Notes under the pieces: model-generated | What the model was told of the DNA's origin: nothing | The model's input: the letters and a program-made list of their open reading frames with translations, nothing else | Database searches by the model: none | From: Alcaligenaceae bacterium | GTDB taxonomy: Bacteria; Pseudomonadota; Gammaproteobacteria; Burkholderiales; Burkholderiaceae_B | Length of the DNA: 10,700 nucleotides | Direction: 5' to 3' | Assembly: GCA_029265335.1 (NCBI GenBank) | Contig: JAJUJN010000038.1 | Span: 1 to 10,700, forward strand | Shown here: positions 6,718-10,700 of the stretch, one piece after another | How positions within the stretch are numbered: position 1 is the first letter of the stretch | Layout: every line of letters starts with the position of its first letter | Translations under genes and position numbers: made by a program

Positions 6718-7587
6718 CTAGCTGCCTTGTTTGAATAGGCCTTCGGGCTTCCACAGAAGTACCAGGGCCATCAGCACGTAAACGAGTGCTCCCGCGCCTT
6801 CCTGCCAGGTAACCTTGCCAAAGGTGTCGACGAAACCGATCAGCATGGCGGCCACGAAAGCCCCCTTGACCGAACCGATGCCGCCGATCACCACCACCAC
6901 GAAACTGAGGATAAGCACGGAGTCGCCCATGCCGGGATACACCGACGACGTCGGTGCGGCGATCATGCCGGCCAGAATGGCCAGCGCCACACCGCCGGCA
7001 AACACGAAGCGGTAGAGCAGGGAAATATTGATGCCCAGGCTCTGCACCATTTCGCGGTTGGTGGCCCCCGCCCGGACCATCATGCCCAGGCGGGTCTTCC
7101 TGATCATGAAGTACATGCCTACGGCTACCACCAGACACACCGCCGACATGAACAGCCGGTAGATCGGGTAGGTCATGCCGTTGCCGATGGGTATGGTGCC
7201 GCTCAACAACGCCGGCACCGCAACGCCATACACTTCATCGCCCACCAAAATGCTGCGCATTTCTTCGAAGACCAGGATCAGGCCGTAGGTCATGAGCACC
7301 TGCAACAGGTGTTCACGCTCGTAGAGGAAGCTGAAAAAGCCCCATTCGAGCAGATAGCCAAAAATCACTGCCAGGAAGATGCCCAGTATCAAGGCCAGCC
7401 AGAAATTGCCCGTGTAGCCAGCCAGAGTGAAGGCCAGATAGGCCCCGACCATGTAAAAGCTGCCATGGGCGAGGTTGATCACGCCCATGATGCCGAAGAT
7501 CAGGGTGAGGCCACTGGCTACCAGGAACAGCAGCAGTCCGTACTGCACGCTGTTCAGGCATTGGATCAGGAAGGTGGTGAGGTCCAT
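6718..7587 (-). CDS. livH: LivH-family ABC transporter permease
   Basis: First transmembrane subunit of the importer, in the inner membrane. The 289-residue product is mostly hydrophobic (about eight helices) with the LivH hallmark SGLTLIFGIMGVINLAHGSF (25-44), then LMTYGLILVFEE (98-109) and the cytoplasmic coupling loop TRLGMMVRAGATNREMVQSL (165-184). VVVIGGIGSVKGAFVAA (231-247) is the conserved second-half segment, and LWKPEGLF (278-285) is the standard C-terminal end. Length is normal for the family. It begins 17 bases after the substrate-binding protein stop codon, with only a weak GGA 7 bases upstream, and ends 4 bases before the LivM-family start. The pairing LivH-LivM-LivG-LivF in this order is the standard layout of the family. 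Confidence 0.95.
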   Translation of the reverse strand: MDLTTFLIQCLNSVQYGLLLFLVASGLTLIFGIMGVINLAHGSFYMVGAYLAFTLAGYTGNFWLALILGIFLAVIFGYLLEWGFFSFLYEREHLLQVLMTYGLILVFEEMRSILVGDEVYGVAVPALLSGTIPIGNGMTYPIYRLFMSAVCLVVAVGMYFMIRKTRLGMMVRAGATNREMVQSLGINISLLYRFVFAGGVALAILAGMIAAPTSSVYPGMGDSVLILSFVVVVIGGIGSVKGAFVAAMLIGFVDTFGKVTWQEGAGALVYVLMALVLLWKPEGLFKQGS

Positions 7588-7604
7588 GCTTTATCCGTTG
7601 GCCA

Positions 7605-8783
7605 TCACAGGCGGCAGCCTTTGGCCGGATCGCCCAGGTTGGCAACCGCGATGCCTTGCAGCTTGTTCATGCCGTCTTCGACCTTGCGCAGGTACATGTT
7701 GTGCACGGGGTTGTGCGATTTGGACAAAGCGAGCGGACCGCGGGGGCTGTCGTAGGTGGATTCGCTCATACCCTTCACCATCGCTTCGCGGTTGGAGAAG
7801 TCGCCGTTGGCCTCCTTCAGGCCGGCGTGAAGGATCTGCGCGGCGTCGTAACCCTGCACCGAGTAGACGTCGGGCACCCGGTTGAAGCGCTTCTCGTAGG
7901 CTTCGCGGAAGTCTTTGTCTTTTTGCACGTCGAGATCGTCGGCGTAGTGCAGTGCGGTGTAGAGGCCTTCAGCGGCTTCGCCTTGGCCCTGCAGCGTGCC
8001 GTCGGTGAGGAAGCCGGCGCCGTAGAGCGGGATGGTGTCTTTCAGGCCTGCCGCAGCGTAGTCGAGCACAAACTTGACCGCGCCACCACCGGCAAAGAAG
8101 GTGTACACGGCATCGGGCTTGATGTTGGCGATCTGTGTGAGCAGCGCCTGGAACTCGACATCGGGGAAGGGCACGGTGAGGTTTTCGAGCACCTTGCCGC
8201 CGTGCTCTTCGAAGCCATCGGTGAAGCCTTGCACGGATTCGTCACCCGCGGCGTAGTTCCAGGTGACGGTAACGGCGGTTTTTTTGCCGAGCTCTTTGGC
8301 CGCAGCCACACCCATGCCGTAACCGGGCTGCCAGTTACTGAAGGAGCTGCGGAAGATATTCTCGGAACACAGAGGGCCGGTGATGGCCATGGCGCCCGCG
8401 TTGGGAATGATCAGCAGAGTATCGGTGTCGTTGGCTACCTTGGCCATAGCCAGCGCCACACCGGAGTGCACGGTGCCCAGCATGACATCGACCTGGTCGC
8501 GGTTCACCAGACGGTTGGCGTTCTCGGGGGCCTTGGAGGGGTTGGATTCGTCGTCGAGACGAACGTATTCGATTTCAACGCCTTCGAGCGTGCCACCCTG
8601 CTCTTCAATGTACAGCTGGAAGCCTTGATCGATATTGTTGCCCAGGTCGGCATAGGTGCCCGAATAGGGCAGCATCATGCCTACCTTGACCTTGTTGGAG
8701 TCGGCTGCCTGCGCAACGCCGTGCGCGGTGAGTGCCAGGGAGATGCTGCCGAGCAGCGAAAGGGCTTGCGTCTTGAAACTCAT
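7605..8783 (-). CDS. Periplasmic substrate-binding protein of the aromatic/branched-chain-type importer
   Basis: Periplasmic binding protein (LivK-like, Peripla_BP_6 type) that captures the substrate for the permeases encoded downstream. The 392-residue precursor has a clear signal peptide with likely cleavage after AQA at residue 26. The mature protein opens with the family start KVKVGMMLPYSGTYADLGNN (31-50), then QVDVMLGTVHSGVALAMAKV (97-116), IIPNAGAM (125-132) and VYSVQGYDAAQIL (306-318). Overall it resembles the binding proteins that accompany benzoate and hydroxycinnamate catabolic genes more than LivJ/LivK, an impression from memory rather than a computed match. Only two cysteines exist, Cys139 and Cys390, which could form a disulfide. 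GGAG lies 7 bases before the ATG. The gene starts 42 bases after the hydrolase stop codon. Benzoate or a similar aromatic acid is the inferred ligand. Confidence 0.92.
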   Translation of the reverse strand: MSFKTQALSLLGSISLALTAHGVAQAADSNKVKVGMMLPYSGTYADLGNNIDQGFQLYIEEQGGTLEGVEIEYVRLDDESNPSKAPENANRLVNRDQVDVMLGTVHSGVALAMAKVANDTDTLLIIPNAGAMAITGPLCSENIFRSSFSNWQPGYGMGVAAAKELGKKTAVTVTWNYAAGDESVQGFTDGFEEHGGKVLENLTVPFPDVEFQALLTQIANIKPDAVYTFFAGGGAVKFVLDYAAAGLKDTIPLYGAGFLTDGTLQGQGEAAEGLYTALHYADDLDVQKDKDFREAYEKRFNRVPDVYSVQGYDAAQILHAGLKEANGDFSNREAMVKGMSESTYDSPRGPLALSKSHNPVHNMYLRKVEDGMNKLQGIAVANLGDPAKGCRL

Positions 8784-8790
8784 GATATGT

Positions 8791-8794
8791 CTCC
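8791..8794 (-). promoter_or_regulatory. Ribosome binding site of the substrate-binding protein gene
   Basis: GGAG on the minus strand, 7 bases before the ATG at 8783. It is one of the best-placed sites in the operon and suits a protein needed in excess over the membrane subunits. Confidence 0.65.
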
Positions 8795-8820
8795 GCTTTG
8801 TGGGTATCGTGAGATGAGGC

Positions 8821-8834
8821 GCCGGCTAACCGGC
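8821..8834 (-). repeat. Small hairpin over the hydrolase stop codon
   Basis: GCCGG and CCGGC form a perfect 5-bp stem with a 4-base loop, overlapping the stop of the hydrolase gene and preceding the 42-base gap before the binding-protein gene. No T-run follows. It may be an mRNA processing or stabilising element between enzyme and transporter genes, or chance. Confidence 0.3.
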
Positions 8835-9659
8835 AGAAGTGCGCGTGGCGCCCAAAAAGGACGACACCGCCTGGAAGAGAGCTTGCGGCTGGTCTCGATG
8901 AGGAGAATGCCCGCATTGCGAAAGTTTGACCAGCTTCGTTTGTGGCACCCGGGCGGCAATGCCGTCGATCTGAGCCATGGTGCCATATTCGTCATCGTAA
9001 CCTTGCACCGCCAGCACCGGGCAACGAATGGATGCGAGCTCGGCTTCGATGTTCCACGACTTGAAAGCTGGGTCGAGCCAGATGTTGTTCCAGCCCCAGA
9101 AGGCGGAATCGGGATCGGCATGGTAACGCCCCAGCTTTTGCGGGAGGTCGGTGTTGAGATAGGCCTGGCGCGCCTCGGCAATGCTGTCGGTGCAGATCGT
9201 TTCCACAAAAATATGGGGCGCCGCCACGATCAGACCGGCGGTGCGGCTGGGGTAAGCCGAGGCATACAGCAGCGCGATCGTGCCGCCGTCGGAGTGGCCG
9301 AAGAGCCAGGGTGGGTCGGCCAGGGTGTCGATGCCTATGGCCTCAAAAAACGCGGGCAGAAAGTCGTAGGCCTGTTGGTGCATGAAATCCACGGGCCAGC
9401 GCAGATCGTGCGGCCGCGGGCTCGACTGGCCGTAGCCCCAGCGTGAAAACACCAGGCCCCGAAAGCCGGTGGTGCTCGCCAGCTCATGCGGGAAGTCTTT
9501 CCATAAGGCAAGCGAACCCAGGCCCTCGTGCAGAAACACCATGACGGGCGCCAGCGGGTCGGTGACTCCCACCCAGGCATATTCGATCTCGTGATCGTAA
9601 TCGCGCCATGCCACGCGAGCACGACGGACGTCGGGAGTGACCGGCGCCACCTGCGTCAT
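8826..9659 (-). CDS. Alpha/beta hydrolase linked to benzoate-CoA ligase
   Basis: Cytoplasmic hydrolase of the alpha/beta fold; no signal peptide is visible. The 277-residue product has the oxyanion-region motif HEGLGSLALWKDFP (44-57), the strand and turn VFSRWGYGQSS (70-80) and the nucleophile elbow LFGHSDGGTIALLYA (119-133) with Ser123. The probable acid is in VQGYDDEYGT (218-227, Asp222 or Asp223) and the catalytic His is His251 in CGHSPHRDQP (249-258). The full triad is present. Its ATG overlaps the ligase stop by 4 bases (ATGA), with GGAGG 7 bases upstream. A role in the same pathway is therefore likely, for example hydrolysing a CoA thioester, an ester or a lactone formed during aromatic degradation. 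The sequence does not identify the substrate, so this is fold-level annotation plus context. Confidence 0.9.
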   Translation of the reverse strand: MTQVAPVTPDVRRARVAWRDYDHEIEYAWVGVTDPLAPVMVFLHEGLGSLALWKDFPHELASTTGFRGLVFSRWGYGQSSPRPHDLRWPVDFMHQQAYDFLPAFFEAIGIDTLADPPWLFGHSDGGTIALLYASAYPSRTAGLIVAAPHIFVETICTDSIAEARQAYLNTDLPQKLGRYHADPDSAFWGWNNIWLDPAFKSWNIEAELASIRCPVLAVQGYDDEYGTMAQIDGIAARVPQTKLVKLSQCGHSPHRDQPQALFQAVSSFLGATRTSAG

Positions 9660-10700
9660 GCCTGGCCCTCCGCTTCAAGTTGGCGCAATTTGAAACGCTG
9701 AATTTTGCCCGTGGCCGTTTTGGGAAGCTCGGGGATGAAGGCGATTTGACGCGGATACTTATGTGGCGCGAGACGACTCTTGACGAAAGCCTTGAGCTCA
9801 TCGGCGAGTTCGGGTGTGCCTTGTTGGCCGTTGCGCAATACTACGAAGGCTTTGGTACGGGTGAGCCCGGCACTGTCGGTGGTGCCGATGACTGCCGCCT
9901 CGAGCACAGCCTCGTGCTGAACCAGCGTGGCCTCGACCTCGAACGGTGACACGTACTGGCCGCTGACTTTGAGCATGTCGTCGGATCGGCCAGCGTAGGT
10001 GTAGTAACCATCGGCGTCGCAGCTGTATTTGTCGCCGCTTTTGGTCCAGTCGCCCTGAAAGGTAGCGCGCGAACGCTCGCGATCCTGCCAATACATGAGG
10101 GCGGAACTGGGCCCACGAATATAGAGGTCGCCGATTTCGCCGGGCGCCACCGGTTTGCCGTCTTCGGTGCGCAATTCCACCGAGTAGCCTTCTACGGGCT
10201 TGCCGGTGGTGCCGTAACGGACGTCGCCGGGTCGGTTGGAAATAAAGATGTGCAGCATCTCGGTAGAGCCGATGCCGTCGATGATCTCGCAGCCGAAATG
10301 CTGGGTGAAGCGGTCGCCGATATCGCGAGGCAACGCCTCGCCGGCTGAGGAACAGAGACGCAGGGCGACTTCTTCTTTTTTGGGCAAGGCCGGCGAGGCG
10401 AGCATGCCGGCGTAACCGGTGGGCGCCCCGCAGAATACCGTTGGCTTGTGTTGCGTGAGGCGCTGGAAACAGGCCTCGGGCGTGGGCCGGTCGGCCATGA
10501 GAATGACCGTGGCGCCGACACTCAGCGGAAACGAAAGAGCATTGCCGAGGCCATAGGCAAAGAACAGCTTGGCGGCCGAAAAGACGATATCGGCGTCGGT
10601 AAGGCCAAGCACAGGCTGTGCATAGAGCTTCGCTGTCCACCAGGGATTGGCGTGGGTGTGTACGGTGCCCTTGGGAGTGCCAGTGGAGCCCGAGGAATAC
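9656..10700 (-). CDS. bclA: Benzoate-CoA ligase, C-terminal two thirds (runs off right edge)
   Basis: ATP-dependent enzyme that activates benzoate to benzoyl-CoA (AMP and pyrophosphate released), committing it to CoA-dependent ring degradation in the cytoplasm. The window holds the last 347 codons of a protein usually about 520-530 residues. The visible part starts exactly at the adenylate-forming P-loop YSSGSTGTPKG (1-11 of the fragment). Then come FSAAKLFFAYGLGN (40-53, which as I recall lines the benzoate pocket in characterised ligases), DGIGSTEMLHIF (141-152, motif A5), WTKSGDK (218-224), the domain hinge GRSDDMLKVSG (237-247) and PKTATGKIQR (326-335) with catalytic Lys332. All motifs are intact. 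These spellings match benzoate-CoA ligases closely, more than acetyl-CoA or 4-coumarate ligases, though 2-aminobenzoate or hydroxybenzoate ligases are possible alternatives. First visible gene of the operon; its promoter lies outside. Confidence 0.93.
   Translation of the reverse strand, partial: YSSGSTGTPKGTVHTHANPWWTAKLYAQPVLGLTDADIVFSAAKLFFAYGLGNALSFPLSVGATVILMADRPTPEACFQRLTQHKPTVFCGAPTGYAGMLASPALPKKEEVALRLCSSAGEALPRDIGDRFTQHFGCEIIDGIGSTEMLHIFISNRPGDVRYGTTGKPVEGYSVELRTEDGKPVAPGEIGDLYIRGPSSALMYWQDRERSRATFQGDWTKSGDKYSCDADGYYTYAGRSDDMLKVSGQYVSPFEVEATLVQHEAVLEAAVIGTTDSAGLTRTKAFVVLRNGQQGTPELADELKAFVKSRLAPHKYPRQIAFIPELPKTATGKIQRFKLRQLEAEGQA
9667..9671 (-). promoter_or_regulatory. Ribosome binding site of the hydrolase gene
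   Basis: GGAGG on the minus strand, 7 bases before the ATG at 9659, lies inside the 3' end of the ligase gene. With the ATGA overlap it fixes the hydrolase start. Confidence 0.75.

Noticed and set aside
5853..6734. 293-codon plus-strand open frame
   Set aside because: Antisense to the LivM-family permease. Its charged, His/Glu-rich composition is the complement of hydrophobic codons.
8279..8285. Run of seven T (A7 on the coding strand) inside the binding-protein gene, a possible slippage site
   Set aside because: The frame is intact on both sides, the run encodes a plausible Lys-Lys, and its phase does not fit a classical X XXY YYZ frameshift heptamer.
7656..9446. 596-codon open frame on the plus strand opposite the binding-protein and hydrolase genes
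   Set aside because: It runs antisense across two clearly recognisable genes and their intergenic gap. Its peptide is rich in Gly, Val and His, as expected from the complement of GC-biased codons, and no domain is visible.

Overview
The window (about 62% GC by eye) looks like chromosome from a betaproteobacterium, most likely order Burkholderiales and possibly Alcaligenaceae/Bordetella-like. That placement rests on the style of the GlyQ N-terminus, the benzoate-CoA ligase sequence and the GC-rich codon use. It is inference, not a database match. Almost all of the window is coding, and no rRNA, tRNA, CRISPR array, insertion sequence or prophage gene is visible.

Layout. At the left edge, on the minus strand, is the 5' part of glyQ (glycyl-tRNA synthetase alpha chain, first 126 residues). 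A 161-bp divergent intergenic region separates it from a plus-strand gene for an 867-residue MscS-superfamily mechanosensitive channel of the large, multi-helix YbiO-like type. A 165-bp gap with a GC-rich stem-loop follows, and perhaps an out-of-phase coding remnant.

From about 10.7 kb down to 3.3 kb everything is on the minus strand and tightly packed. In transcription order it is: benzoate-CoA ligase (5' end outside the window), an alpha/beta hydrolase, a periplasmic substrate-binding protein, LivH- and LivM-family permeases, LivG- and LivF-family ATPases, and glutamate racemase murI. Junctions are 4-nt ATGA overlaps, 1-nt TGATG overlaps, direct TGA-ATG abutment or gaps of at most 42 nt, so this reads as one operon.

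How the genes work together. The five transporter genes form a complete branched-chain-amino-acid-type (HAAT family) ABC importer. Sitting directly behind benzoate-CoA ligase, it most plausibly imports benzoate or a related aromatic acid, which the ligase then traps as a CoA thioester. The arrangement fits the edge of an aerobic benzoyl-CoA (box) pathway cluster whose boxA/boxB/boxC genes would lie beyond base 10700. This is inference, because no box gene is inside the window. The least expected point is that the cell-wall gene murI is the last cistron of this catabolic operon, starting on the base after the LivF stop codon. I did not find a convincing wholly new system; the murI coupling, the unassigned hydrolase and the small remnant near 3.2 kb are the items most worth checking.
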